A DNA stretch of 64,000 nt from Lederbergia panacisoli (GTDB lineage Bacteria; Bacillota; Bacilli; Bacillales; Bacillaceae_C), in contig NZ_JANJGU010000004.1 in the NCBI RefSeq assembly GCF_024626525.1, positions 62,001-126,000 on the forward strand, read 5' to 3'. Both the position numbers and the translations under genes were made by a program. Below the pieces are notes generated by a model that searched no databases, had not been told where the DNA came from, and was given only the letters and a program-made list of their open reading frames with translations. Below are positions 1 to 8,483 of the stretch, piece by piece; position 1 is the first letter of the stretch, and each line of letters opens with the position of its first letter.

Positions 1-873
1 GAAACTACTTGGTACGCAAACTACCAAGATTTGCTTCAAACAGATATTGATGCTGTCATTATTTGTTCTGAAAATGCAAGGCATGCAGAGATGGCGATTG
101 CTGCTGCAAAAGCAGGAAAGCATATTTTATGTGAAAAACCAATCGCAACGAATATTGAGGATGCGAAGGCGATGATACAAGCTGCAGAGGAAAATGGAGT
201 TCAATTAATGATTGCTTTTCCTTGCCGTTTTCATGCCGTTGCCGGAGAGATAAAAGAAAGAATTGATAACGGAGAGTTCGGACAAATATTGGCCATCAAT
301 GGAACGAATCGAGGATCAAATCCGGGTGATTGGTTTGTAGAACCTAAACAATCCGGTGGCGGAGCGGTGATGGATCATACTGTTCATGTAGTGGATGTCA
401 TGAGGTGGTTCATGCCGGGTGCAGAAGTAAGAGAAGTATACGCTGAAGTAGATACTCGTTTTCACGACATTCCGAGTGATGATTGTGGACTGCTTACATT
501 CGAGTTCGATAACGGCGTAATTGCCTCACTGGATCCATCTTGGTCCAGATCCAAGTCATTCCCTGTGTGGGGAGATTTAACGGTCGAAGTTATAGGAACG
601 AAGGGCATTGCTCGGGTTGACTTATACAAACAAAACATTACACTGCACAGTGATGAAACAATGAAAACTACACGTGAATTTTGGGGGTCTGATTCCGACC
701 AAGCACTGATTGACAGCTTTATAAAATCAGTGAAAGAAAACACCCCAGTTCCAATAACAGGAGAAGATGGACTCAGGGCAATGGAAGTAGCCCTAGCAGC
801 CTATCACTCCTCGAAGAAACTACAGCCAGTGCCAGGCACCGGAACAACTTCAGGTCAATTCAAAACATTTTAA
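1..873 (+). CDS. Gfo/Idh/MocA family oxidoreductase (5' end outside window)
   Basis: The reading frame is open from base 1, so the N-terminal Rossmann GxGxxG segment (roughly 50-60 residues) lies outside the window; the TTG at 31 is internal, not the start. The visible 290 codons show the family signature: a CEKP motif, whose Lys is the usual catalytic residue, and a GGGAVMDHTVHVVD stretch with the conserved His of the second half. Members are NAD(P)-dependent sugar, inositol or glycoside dehydrogenases in the cytoplasm. It lies upstream of a nucleoside hydrolase, a sugar epimerase and a second oxidoreductase, so a role in sugar catabolism is likely; the substrate cannot be told. The last residues (PVPGTG and onward) are encoded by a GTGCC-A-GGCAC palindrome and look like a repeat-derived extension. 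Confidence 0.88.
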   Translation, partial: ETTWYANYQDLLQTDIDAVIICSENARHAEMAIAAAKAGKHILCEKPIATNIEDAKAMIQAAEENGVQLMIAFPCRFHAVAGEIKERIDNGEFGQILAINGTNRGSNPGDWFVEPKQSGGGAVMDHTVHVVDVMRWFMPGAEVREVYAEVDTRFHDIPSDDCGLLTFEFDNGVIASLDPSWSRSKSFPVWGDLTVEVIGTKGIARVDLYKQNITLHSDETMKTTREFWGSDSDQALIDSFIKSVKENTPVPITGEDGLRAMEVALAAYHSSKKLQPVPGTGTTSGQFKTF

Positions 874-915
874 ATTGTTTCAGAGTTGTTTGGGTGCCTG
901 GCACCCAAACAATTC
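829..915. repeat. Paired GTGCC/GGCAC palindromes (REP-like)
   Basis: Two related palindromes flank a stop codon: GTGCC-A-GGCAC at 829-839 inside the coding sequence, and a longer one at 886-912 with perfect 13-bp arms and a single central T, extendable to 883-915 with one G-T pair. GTGCC-GGCAC palindromes are common extragenic elements in Bacillus relatives. The second stem could slow RNA polymerase or protect the mRNA end, but no clear T-run follows it. Confidence 0.7.
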
Positions 916-999
916 TTGGATTGACAGTTTAGTATGTTTAAAGTAATCTTGAGTCATGATAGCGATTACATTCGTTTTCATTTATTTTATGAAAAATGA

Positions 1000-1013
1000 T
1001 AAAAACGTTTACA
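1000..1013. promoter_or_regulatory. cre/LacI-type operator upstream of nucleoside hydrolase
   Basis: TAAAAACGTTTACA matches the CcpA cre consensus TGWAANCGNTNWCA except for the second base. It shares AAACGTTTACA with the perfect palindrome in front of the LacI gene at 7206-7219. It sits 45 bp upstream of the nucleoside hydrolase start, so it could serve CcpA, the local LacI protein, or both. Confidence 0.5.
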
Positions 1014-1057
1014 TTTAAAGAGTGAAAGTTGATTTTAATTAGAAAGAAGGGGAGAAA

Positions 1058-1960
1058 TTGGAACGAATTATTATTGACACGGATATTGGTTCAGATGTGG
1101 ATGATGCAATGGCACTGGCGCTTGCAATGCGTTCTCCAGAATTAACGATTGAGGGTGTTACAACGGTATATGGAGATGTAGAAGTTCGAGCGCAACTAGC
1201 GGCGGAGTTGCTCAACTTAGGCAGCAGGTCCGATGTGAAGGTGTATAAAGGACTTGAGCAGACAATTCTCCAAAACCGAGAAGTTTGGTGGGCAGGGCAT
1301 GAAGGTGAAGGGGTCCTCGGTCCACAAAAAGAATATCAAATTGAAAACTTGCATGCGGTTGATTTTATTATCAAAACAGTAATGGAAAATCCAGGAGAAA
1401 TTACGTTAGTCCCAATTGGGCCGCTTACGAATATTGCAGCTGCCATTATTAGAGAGCCTAAAGTTGCCAAAAACGTAAAAAAAATCATCATGATGGCAGG
1501 TGTAACAAGATTAGGGGACAATGCCCTTTCTTTGCCTTACATAGAACATAATATTAAGTGCGATCCCGAAGCGGCATCGGTAGTCTTTGGAAGCGGAGCG
1601 CCTATTACGATGGTTGGCCTTGATGTCACTATGAAGGTGCTGATTAATAAAGATGATAAAAATATGTTAAAGGAATCGGGAGATCCTTTGAATATTGCTT
1701 TATCAAAACTAATCGAAAAGTGGTTTGAATTTATTAATATGGATTATTCCGCCATGCATGATCCGTTGGCGGTTTCGTTATTACTAGATCCAGCGCTAGT
1801 AAAAACAGAAAAAGCAAAGGTGATAATTGAATATGATCATCGCCCTGTGACTGGTCAAACGATTGCGGTTCTAGATCCGAATGGAAATGTAGATGTTTGC
1901 TTAGATGTAGAAAGTGAAACGTTCAATCGACTTTTACTAGGTAAGCTACTCGAAAAATAA
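1058..1960 (+). CDS. Nucleoside hydrolase (IunH/CU-NH family)
   Basis: A 300-residue protein that starts at TTG (1058) behind AGAAAGAAGGGGAG. The N-terminal DTDIGSDVDD is the Asp cluster that binds catalytic calcium and ribose in this family; GPLTNIA lies near the middle, and HDPLAV near residue 230 supplies the last conserved Asp. Family members hydrolyse the N-glycosidic bond of nucleosides to free base and ribose in the cytoplasm, but many sit in sugar operons with unproven substrates. It begins a tight group with the epimerase (18 bp gap) and oxidoreductase downstream, and a cre/LacI-like box precedes it. In this context it might act on an unusual N- or C-glycoside instead of an ordinary nucleoside; that is inference. 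Confidence 0.9.
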   Translation: MERIIIDTDIGSDVDDAMALALAMRSPELTIEGVTTVYGDVEVRAQLAAELLNLGSRSDVKVYKGLEQTILQNREVWWAGHEGEGVLGPQKEYQIENLHAVDFIIKTVMENPGEITLVPIGPLTNIAAAIIREPKVAKNVKKIIMMAGVTRLGDNALSLPYIEHNIKCDPEAASVVFGSGAPITMVGLDVTMKVLINKDDKNMLKESGDPLNIALSKLIEKWFEFINMDYSAMHDPLAVSLLLDPALVKTEKAKVIIEYDHRPVTGQTIAVLDPNGNVDVCLDVESETFNRLLLGKLLEK

Positions 1961-1978
1961 GACGTAAGGAGGGGTAAC

Positions 1979-2818
1979 ATGAATTGGGCGTTGATGACGG
2001 CAAACTATGTCGCCGAAGAACTGGATTACGCTATTTCACATGGCTGGACAGAGGGTGGTGACTGGGGAAAATGCCATAGTGTTACAGTTGAAAATTATCA
2101 AGGGATAAGATTCACAGATAAGTTTGAAAGATTGATATATAAGATAAAACAAATGGGCTATAACAATATTGAATTATGGAGCGCACACCTAGACCCATCT
2201 ATTGCAAACATCAAAATGATAGACGAAGCACAAAAAATATTAGAAAAGAACGAGGTTAACATTATTTCCTACTATGCAGTAGGATTTGATCGTTCGGACT
2301 ATACCGAGAATGATATTAGACGTAATTTTGAAGTGGCAAAAGAACTTGGAGTTTCAATGATCACTCAAACGATTATTAATCAAAATGCTCCTATCGTTCA
2401 TAGATTAGCGGAAGAATATAATATGAAAATAGGCTGGGAGAATCACCCCGAGAAAAGTTCGGCTGAAATTGATCAGAAGATTCAACCTTATACTCCTCTA
2501 ATTCGTTCTGCCCTAGATACAGGATGGCTCGGTACTTACAATTGCAATGCGGCACAAGTTATTCGTGAATTAAAAGATTCCATTTTACATGTTCACCTAA
2601 AGGATGTAAAAGCTGTCGGCGGACACGACTCATGTACAATCGGCGATGGAATTGTAGATATAAAGGGCGTATTTGAAGCGTTAAAGGACATTAATTATAA
2701 AGGAAAAATAACAGTTGAACATGAACCTCATAATTATGATCCGACGAATGAATTAATCGAAAGTCTATCTCGTATCGAATCATGGTGGACAGAAATTGAA
2801 AAAAGGGCGGAGGTATGA
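1979..2818 (+). CDS. Sugar phosphate isomerase/epimerase (TIM barrel)
   Basis: A 279-residue AP-endonuclease-2-like TIM-barrel protein with a strong AAGGAGGGG ribosome site. The metal ligands expected for the fold are visible: Glu in GWENH, Asp in ALDTG, His in HVHLKD and a C-terminal Glu in VEHEPH. Members include IolE/IolI, tagatose epimerases and lyases of the oxidise-then-eliminate glycoside pathway. The stop codon overlaps the start of the next oxidoreductase by 4 bp (ATGA), so the two are translationally coupled and probably act on the same intermediate. The substrate cannot be deduced from sequence. Confidence 0.85.
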   Translation: MNWALMTANYVAEELDYAISHGWTEGGDWGKCHSVTVENYQGIRFTDKFERLIYKIKQMGYNNIELWSAHLDPSIANIKMIDEAQKILEKNEVNIISYYAVGFDRSDYTENDIRRNFEVAKELGVSMITQTIINQNAPIVHRLAEEYNMKIGWENHPEKSSAEIDQKIQPYTPLIRSALDTGWLGTYNCNAAQVIRELKDSILHVHLKDVKAVGGHDSCTIGDGIVDIKGVFEALKDINYKGKITVEHEPHNYDPTNELIESLSRIESWWTEIEKRAEV

Positions 2819-3831
2819 GTATGTTAAAAATCGGAGTAGTAGGAACTGGCTGGATTGCTACGCGTCATATGGATGCACTTATAAAAGAAGAGGGCGTTCA
2901 AATCGCAGCAGTTTGTGATATTAATGAACAAAGGGTTCAAGAAATAGCTGGTAAATATGGTGTAGTGCCATTCACGGATTATGTACAAATGTTTGAAGAG
3001 TGCAATCTGGACATCGTATTAATTTGTACACCGCCTGGAATCAGGCTCGGCCCGATCTCCGAAGCAGCTAAAAGGGGCATCGCTTGCTTTGTCGAAAAGC
3101 CGCCGGCATTTAACGAAGAAGAAGCAATAGAGATTAATAAAGTGATAGAAGATTCCGGGATCCTAGCAAGTGTTGGATTTATGTACCGCTATGCAGGGGC
3201 TGTTCAGAAGGCAAAGGAACTAATAGGCGATACAGCAGTTCCAATTATTCGAAGCATCTATGTTTGTGGACTAGCTATCAATCCAGATTGGCCTCGCTGG
3301 TTCTTTAATAAATCTTTATCAGGTGGACCTTTATTGGATCAAGCAATTCACGTAATTGATGCATCAAGATTTCTTGTTGATCAAACTTCCGGAGATATTG
3401 CTGAACTTCAAGCATTTGGAAGTAATCAATCGATACCGAAAACAGATGAATTTACAATTGAAGATTCTCATGTGCTAAATATTCGCTACAAAAATGGTAC
3501 GATTCAAAATCATACACAATCATGGGCGATTGATCCGAATTACGCAAACATCGAACTTATTTCAAATGACTTTCACTTAAAAATCGATTTGAATCCCGAA
3601 CCATATGCATTTTACAGAAGTAAGTTGACTGGGGTTTATAAAAATTCCCCGATTGATATGGACTTTAAAGACGAAGACTTTTATGTCACTGAAATGAAAA
3701 CATTTTTAGAAGCAGTCAGAACGAATAATAAAGACCTCATTCGTTCCCCATATCATGATGCATTAAAAACATTGCGCGTTGTACTGCATGCTAACAAGTC
3801 CGTTGAAGAAAATAAAGGTGTGCTTGTATAA
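2815..3831 (+). CDS. Gfo/Idh/MocA family oxidoreductase
   Basis: A complete 338-residue member. GVVGTGWIA at the N-terminus is the NAD(P)-binding GxGxxA loop, VEKPPAF carries the catalytic Lys, and GGPLLDQAIHVID contains the conserved His of the catalytic pair. The start at 2815 overlaps the epimerase stop; a second in-frame ATG at 2821 is possible, with GGAGG just upstream. It ends the nucleoside-hydrolase/epimerase/oxidoreductase group and is followed by a strong terminator. It probably oxidises or reduces a sugar or glycoside ring carbon with NAD(P); the specific substrate is unknown. Confidence 0.9.
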   Translation: MSMLKIGVVGTGWIATRHMDALIKEEGVQIAAVCDINEQRVQEIAGKYGVVPFTDYVQMFEECNLDIVLICTPPGIRLGPISEAAKRGIACFVEKPPAFNEEEAIEINKVIEDSGILASVGFMYRYAGAVQKAKELIGDTAVPIIRSIYVCGLAINPDWPRWFFNKSLSGGPLLDQAIHVIDASRFLVDQTSGDIAELQAFGSNQSIPKTDEFTIEDSHVLNIRYKNGTIQNHTQSWAIDPNYANIELISNDFHLKIDLNPEPYAFYRSKLTGVYKNSPIDMDFKDEDFYVTEMKTFLEAVRTNNKDLIRSPYHDALKTLRVVLHANKSVEENKGVLV

Positions 3832-3837
3832 TAATAA

Positions 3838-3880
3838 AGGGGTTTCCAAAAATGACAATTGGAAGCCCTTCTCTTTTTAT
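3838..3880 (+). terminator. Rho-independent terminator
   Basis: GGGTTTCCAA pairs with TTGGAAGCCC (one G-T pair), followed by TTCTCTTTTT. It closes the transcription unit that includes the oxidoreductase at 2815. Confidence 0.8.
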
Positions 3881-3915
3881 TTAATGATTTCCTCTGCGGA
3901 CATTTGCTTTTCATA

Positions 3916-4446
3916 CTATTCCACTCGATAATAGCCTCTGCAAAAAACGGAGTTCCTCGGTTTAATTGCAATTAAAAATAGATTAATAATATCTGAAGAA
4001 GAAATCAATGAGTTAATCCAACTTACAAATAACATGATTGATTTGATATTGCCTGATACATAAAACGAGATAATGGCAGGCACTACTGATAAAACAATAA
4101 AGGGCAAGCTCATAAAAACCCAAAATCTCGTTTTAGATAGGATGGCATTCGTATGCAGCCAAAAGAATATTCCGCTAAATGTTAAACTCATATCACCTTT
4201 TTTGTATACGACAACAATATGAAGAGATTCGTGAATGATGAATACAAAAATGCCTAATAAGATGAGAGAGAATATAGGGATATGAGTGAACCTAGTTCCC
4301 AAAAAATAGGGCACCAGAAAAATGGTTATTTGAAGTAGATATACAAACTTCATATAGTGCTTTTGAAGCCATTTATTCCGTATGAAAGGAGTCCATTCTG
4401 ACAAATCCATATTTACGTGTGGCAAGTGTCGAAACCAAATAATCAT
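3916..4446 (-). CDS. DUF3267-like membrane protein with HExxH motif
   Basis: A 176-residue protein with about four hydrophobic segments and a HESLH (HExxH) motif in the middle, the zinc-binding signature of metalloproteases. DUF3267 proteins of Firmicutes have this layout and are described as putative membrane zincins; no substrate is known. It is transcribed alone on the minus strand and points away from the amylase-like gene. The C-terminus (NSVFCRGYYRVE) is less typical, and part of the tail may differ from relatives. The family call rests on my reading of the motif and topology. Confidence 0.6.
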   Translation of the reverse strand: MIIWFRHLPHVNMDLSEWTPFIRNKWLQKHYMKFVYLLQITIFLVPYFLGTRFTHIPIFSLILLGIFVFIIHESLHIVVVYKKGDMSLTFSGIFFWLHTNAILSKTRFWVFMSLPFIVLSVVPAIISFYVSGNIKSIMLFVSWINSLISSSDIINLFLIAIKPRNSVFCRGYYRVE

Positions 4447-4550
4447 AAGCGTTCTCCTACTTCATAAAAACTAAATCTCAAATATTTATTCCACTAACAC
4501 TGAACAGTTAGTTTAAATGAAAAACTTCATAAATTCCTTGTCTAGGTTAA

Positions 4551-4727
4551 CGGAAAAATTCCGCTTAATGAGTAATTATTATTAAAAAAAGTTTAATTAG
4601 TCGGAGGGATTCCGCCTATTGACTTGAAAAATTTGAAAATGGGAGGTTTTGCGTTGCATAATCGGAAAATCTTCGCTTATTTCCCCTGAAACCAGCTCCA
4701 TTCTGAATATAACAGGAAAATCTCCGC
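4551..4727. repeat. Degenerate 51-bp repeat array, family A (GGAA..TTCCGC)
   Basis: Units begin at 4551 (CGGAAAAATTCCGCTT), 4602 (CGGAGGGATTCCGCCT), 4663 (CGGAAAATCTTCGCTT) and 4714 (AGGAAAATCTCCGCTT). Spacings are 51, 61 and 51 bp. Each unit carries a short palindrome of the form CGGAA-N-TTCCG, intact or decayed. A further weak copy may lie near 4640. Confidence 0.6.
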
Positions 4728-4883
4728 TTGTGTTTTACTTTTTCCAAGAGGTTACTCGATTAAGAACAAAACATAGTATTTAAAAAGAAATGAGTTTTAT
4801 CTCAAAAGTCCAAGAGAACCTCATTTTGATGCATTATTTGTACCGTTTATATTAATAAGGTTATTGTATTCCTAATAAAGAAA

Positions 4884-4917
4884 CTCGCCAATTCCTATGG
4901 CGAGCTTTACTTTTTTT
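4884..4917. terminator. Probable bidirectional terminator
   Basis: CTCGCC (4884-4889) pairs with GGCGAG (4899-4904) around a 9-nt loop, with TTTACTTTTTTT on the plus strand and a TTTCTTTATT stretch on the minus strand. On the minus strand it lies about 80 bp past the amylase-like gene, so it may end that transcript. Confidence 0.55.
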
Positions 4918-4995
4918 ACCAATAACGAAGCAAATACGACTATCATATGCGGCATCTGTTTTATTTTAAGAACTTATTAGACAGGCTCTTTGATT

Positions 4996-7041
4996 CTACA
5001 ATTCTATTATTGCATAACCGTAACCGTCTAATATAATTTGATTTCCAGCAGCCTGCTCTTGCCCGAATAACGTTTCCTTCAGGTTAAAATCTACAGTATA
5101 TTGTTCTTCGTTAGGTGAGAGATTAACAACGACAAGGCGTTTAACATCACCTTTCGTTCGAACAAATGCGATAATCGGCGTATCTGTAAACAAATATTCT
5201 ACATTAAACGTATTTCCAAGATACTTTTTCCGAGCTGCAAACAGCTCGGTAAAGAAATCGCGTAGGACCGGACCTTCCTTTTTATAAATTGCCGCGTCTT
5301 CGTCCCCTTGATATATCATAGGGATACCATCAATTGTTGACATCAATACCCATAGTGCTTTCGCTTTCTCCACCCCATAAATGACGGTAGGACGGGCTTT
5401 TTGCCAAACCCATGTAACGGAGTCGTGGTTCCCTAGAAAACGTAATTTAAGATAGTTTTCAGGTGTCGTTAACATCTGGTGGTTTAGCCATCTTGTCAGA
5501 CGACTAGCGTATTCGTGTGCCGGTAAATCAGAGTCTTCCAATTCGAACAACACACGATATAGTGGCATATCGTAAAAAATATCTGTATATGGAGCATATA
5601 CCGGTACTGGGTTAAAGTTTTCGGGAGTAATGATCGGTTTTTTGTTTTTATTCAATATACCTTCCCGAATTGCCTTTGAAATACTTACACCTGCCCCTAG
5701 GCTTGAACTGCTTGGACGATTCCCTTCCACTGGATTCCAATTGGAAAGACCACCCATTGCACAATCAATCCGTGCACCATCGATATTAAAGCGTTCAACA
5801 TGCTCTTCTACCAATTCAGTCGTATATTTTTGATATTCCGGATTTGCCATATCAAATGATAGGCAGTTCCATTCAATTTTTGGCGTTCCGTCTCTCCAAA
5901 CAGAAGCCCATTCCCGATGTATGATACCAAGCGGATCATCAAGCTCTGGCCCGTGCGGAACATAGTCAAAAAGTAAAGTCATGTCAAGATTATGCAGCTT
6001 TTCGCTAAAATACTCTACATCTGCATCTGTCCCGTATCGTGTGTCAATAATTTTTTGGTCCGTTGGATGGTACACTCCTCTATCGAGATGTTCAAAGATA
6101 GGTAAAACCCAGACGTGGTCTATGCCCATCTTTTTAAGACTCTCCATCTCTTCCGCGTACTCTCTCATCGTCTTTTGATCTTGGAACCCTGAATCCATCG
6201 TCCCGTGTGGGTGGCAAGAATATAACACTCCTTCAGTATGTCCGTCTGTGGGAGGATTCCATCCTTTTTGCTCATAAAGCTTGCGGATGGGCTTAAATGA
6301 ATCACTTTGACCAATCGGCTGAATATACAGCTTTCCACAGTATAAAGTCTCATCCTCATCAATATAGCTTTCGAGACAAGCGATATTTATATAATGGGTG
6401 TTAGCGATTTCATCTTTATATACACCACAACTCCATTTTTCTTCCTCGTTTATAAATAAGATGTTCACATTCCCTTGATCGGATATTGTTCTAATTATAG
6501 GATTAACAAGTCCTGCAACGATAGGTTCGTAAGGTTTCAGCTGCGAAACATGGAATTCGTTATGAGGGACATTCCCAGGAAATTCAAACATTACTTCCCT
6601 TGATTTGGTTGACTCACTAAGCATAAAAGCCAGACCGTTGATTAATCTGCGATCGGAACGCGTATTTTTAACCGTAGTTCCAATTTCTAATGTATCTTCG
6701 TTTACATGGTACATGACGGTTATGAGCAAATCATCGATTTTATAGTTCATATGTAATTCGTTTAAATGAGTGCTGTATCCGCAAAATTCCCACTCCTCAC
6801 TAGGTGTTTGGATCGGGTCAATAGGTGGCATCTCCCATGTATGTAAAGGATCTAACGAATGGTACGCAAGCCGTCCTAGTTTATATTCTTCGTCACAGCC
6901 AATATTAAGAAGAAATCCTTCTGTTTTCCATACCATCGTTTTGCTTGCGATACTTTGTAATTGTCCTGTCTGAAGATCAAAACTACACTGAAGACCGCCA
7001 TCTGCTAAAGTTAGAATATTGTTTTCATTGGTTACTGTCAT
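4996..7041 (-). CDS. GH13-like alpha-amylase family glycoside hydrolase
   Basis: A 681-residue protein with an N-terminal beta-rich domain (about 1-250) and a (beta/alpha)8 catalytic domain (about 270-600). The catalytic landmarks of GH13 are visible: GARIDCA with nucleophile Asp426, ITPENF with acid/base Glu474, and FLGNHD with Asp540. Region I reads FDYVPHG (D359) in place of the usual DxxxNH, an uncommon variant. There is no signal peptide, so it probably acts on imported oligosaccharides in the cytoplasm. It is transcribed divergently from a LacI regulator, with a perfect operator palindrome between them. The substrate is likely an alpha-linked oligosaccharide, but linkage cannot be read from sequence. 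Confidence 0.85.
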   Translation of the reverse strand: MTVTNENNILTLADGGLQCSFDLQTGQLQSIASKTMVWKTEGFLLNIGCDEEYKLGRLAYHSLDPLHTWEMPPIDPIQTPSEEWEFCGYSTHLNELHMNYKIDDLLITVMYHVNEDTLEIGTTVKNTRSDRRLINGLAFMLSESTKSREVMFEFPGNVPHNEFHVSQLKPYEPIVAGLVNPIIRTISDQGNVNILFINEEEKWSCGVYKDEIANTHYINIACLESYIDEDETLYCGKLYIQPIGQSDSFKPIRKLYEQKGWNPPTDGHTEGVLYSCHPHGTMDSGFQDQKTMREYAEEMESLKKMGIDHVWVLPIFEHLDRGVYHPTDQKIIDTRYGTDADVEYFSEKLHNLDMTLLFDYVPHGPELDDPLGIIHREWASVWRDGTPKIEWNCLSFDMANPEYQKYTTELVEEHVERFNIDGARIDCAMGGLSNWNPVEGNRPSSSSLGAGVSISKAIREGILNKNKKPIITPENFNPVPVYAPYTDIFYDMPLYRVLFELEDSDLPAHEYASRLTRWLNHQMLTTPENYLKLRFLGNHDSVTWVWQKARPTVIYGVEKAKALWVLMSTIDGIPMIYQGDEDAAIYKKEGPVLRDFFTELFAARKKYLGNTFNVEYLFTDTPIIAFVRTKGDVKRLVVVNLSPNEEQYTVDFNLKETLFGQEQAAGNQIILDGYGYAIIEL

Positions 7042-7205
7042 TAATACCCCACACTTTCAGTAATTATCAATATTTATAATCTATAAAGCTAGCAAATTAA
7101 AACAGTTACACCTCCTGAAAAATAAAAAGTTTCTTAATTATGCAATATTTTCATTTTTCGTATTGAAATATCATATTTATTATGATAACTTGATTATACA
7201 TCGGG

Positions 7206-7219
7206 TGTAAACGTTTACA
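7206..7219. promoter_or_regulatory. Perfect palindromic LacI/CcpA operator
   Basis: TGTAAACGTTTACA is a perfect 14-bp palindrome that fits both the cre consensus and generic LacI-family operators. It lies 34 bp before the LacI-family gene start and in the divergent gap with the GH13 gene, so it may mediate autoregulation and control of the hydrolase. Confidence 0.7.
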
Positions 7220-7252
7220 ACTATTTTTTTACATAATGACAAGGTGATAATG

Positions 7253-8266
7253 ATGACGATAACTATAAAAGATGTTGCGAAAGATGCTGGTGTATCGATT
7301 GCAACAGTCTCTAGAGTGTTAAATGGAAAAGATAAAGTCAAGCCATCAACAAAGATAAAAGTTGAGCAGTCTATAAAAAAATTAAATTATTTTCCCGATT
7401 TAACTGCCCAAACAATGATTTCCAAAAAAACAAAGACAATCGGATTAATCATCCCATCCTTGCATGAATATTGGGCGACTCTTGCTGAAAATATACAAGA
7501 GCAGCTTTGGGAATATGGTTATACGGTAATGTTTTGTGTGAGTGGTTTACCAGAATCGGAAAAGGTGCTTACGTATATCAATTCATTCATAAAGAGAAAG
7601 GTAGACGGAATAATATACTGCGGTCCCGGTTCAGAACATGAGTCTGTCATTTTAGAGTTATTACATGGCAAAATTCCGATTGTAGTGTTAGACAGGAGTC
7701 TTCCCAATGTAAACTCCGTCTATGGTGACCATTTAGAAGGTGGAAAGATTGGAGCTGAGCACTTAATAAAGCTTGGTCATAAAGATATTGCTTATGTTGG
7801 CGGGCCATTCACATCTCCAGAAAGAGAATTAGGATTCAGAAACGGTATGACGTTACATGGATTGAGTGTAGATGAATCACTCATGAAAAGAGGGGAATTT
7901 ACGTTTGAATGCGGTTTTAAAGCGGCGAATGAATTATTGGATGATCATTCTAAATTTACCGCAGTTTGTTGTGGAAATGATTTAATTGCCTTCGGTGTGA
8001 TCGATGCATTAAGAAAAAGAGGAAAAAGGGTTCCGGAAGATATTGCTATAGTCGGCTATGATGATATAAAGATGGCATCCTTAATAAAGCCTGAATTGAC
8101 GACAGTACGGCAACCATTGGAGAAGATAGCCATTGGGCTAATTGATTTATTGTTAGAAACAATAGATATTCACGACACTAAACAAACAAAAAACCTTGTC
8201 TTTTCAATGGAGCTTGTTATAAGAGAGAGCTGTGGAGCCAGCCATATGATAAAGGTTTTAAAATAA
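7253..8266 (+). CDS. LacI family transcriptional regulator
   Basis: The N-terminal TIKDVAKDAGVSIATVSRVL is the LacI helix-turn-helix plus hinge entry, followed by a periplasmic-binding-protein-like sensor domain (about 60-330). In-frame GTG (7244) and ATG (7250) exist, but AAGGTGA at 7241-7247 fits the ATG at 7253 best. It is divergent from the GH13 gene and has a perfect operator palindrome in its own upstream region. It probably represses sugar genes until a sugar ligand binds. A related operator in front of the nucleoside hydrolase suggests that this unit may also be in its regulon. Confidence 0.92.
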   Translation: MTITIKDVAKDAGVSIATVSRVLNGKDKVKPSTKIKVEQSIKKLNYFPDLTAQTMISKKTKTIGLIIPSLHEYWATLAENIQEQLWEYGYTVMFCVSGLPESEKVLTYINSFIKRKVDGIIYCGPGSEHESVILELLHGKIPIVVLDRSLPNVNSVYGDHLEGGKIGAEHLIKLGHKDIAYVGGPFTSPERELGFRNGMTLHGLSVDESLMKRGEFTFECGFKAANELLDDHSKFTAVCCGNDLIAFGVIDALRKRGKRVPEDIAIVGYDDIKMASLIKPELTTVRQPLEKIAIGLIDLLLETIDIHDTKQTKNLVFSMELVIRESCGASHMIKVLK

Positions 8267-8354
8267 GGATATCTTTGATGATTCATTTTAAGGGGGTGAT
8301 GCTCTGTCTATGAAAGAGATATCAACAAGAAAGGGAGGAGAAATAAAGAGAAGT

Positions 8355-8400
8355 CTTCCTAGTGGTGAAGGTTGCCGCCTTTATATCATCCACTAAGAAG
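8355..8400 (+). other. Strong hairpin in the gap before an oxidoreductase
   Basis: In the 217-bp gap between the LacI gene and the next oxidoreductase, CTTCCTAGTGGTGA folds on ATCATCCACTAAGAAG with one mismatch and one bulge, enclosing a smaller AGG/CCT stem. No T-run follows, so it is not a simple terminator. It may be an mRNA leader structure. An ATG at 8311 opens only 28 codons and I do not call it a gene. Confidence 0.4.
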
Positions 8401-8483
8401 CACTCCATATTAAATTATAGTCAAAAGAATAACAATAAACAACAAACTATACTAGATGGAAACTGCGGAAGCGAGGATGAAAA

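Larger units (their letters stand above)
4447..4995. other. Gene-free interval with degenerate repeat array
   Basis: No convincing ORF was found in these 549 bases. The interval holds an array of short palindromes at 4551-4727 and a hairpin at 4884-4917. The rest is AT-rich with no feature I can name. Confidence 0.6.

Noticed and set aside
8311-8397. A 28-codon ORF in front of the second oxidoreductase.
   Set aside because: It lies in the hairpin region, has poor codon pattern and no family; not called as a gene.
8355-8400. The hairpin as a T-box or known riboswitch.
   Set aside because: No T-box sequence, no antiterminator or T-run, and no known aptamer core recognised.
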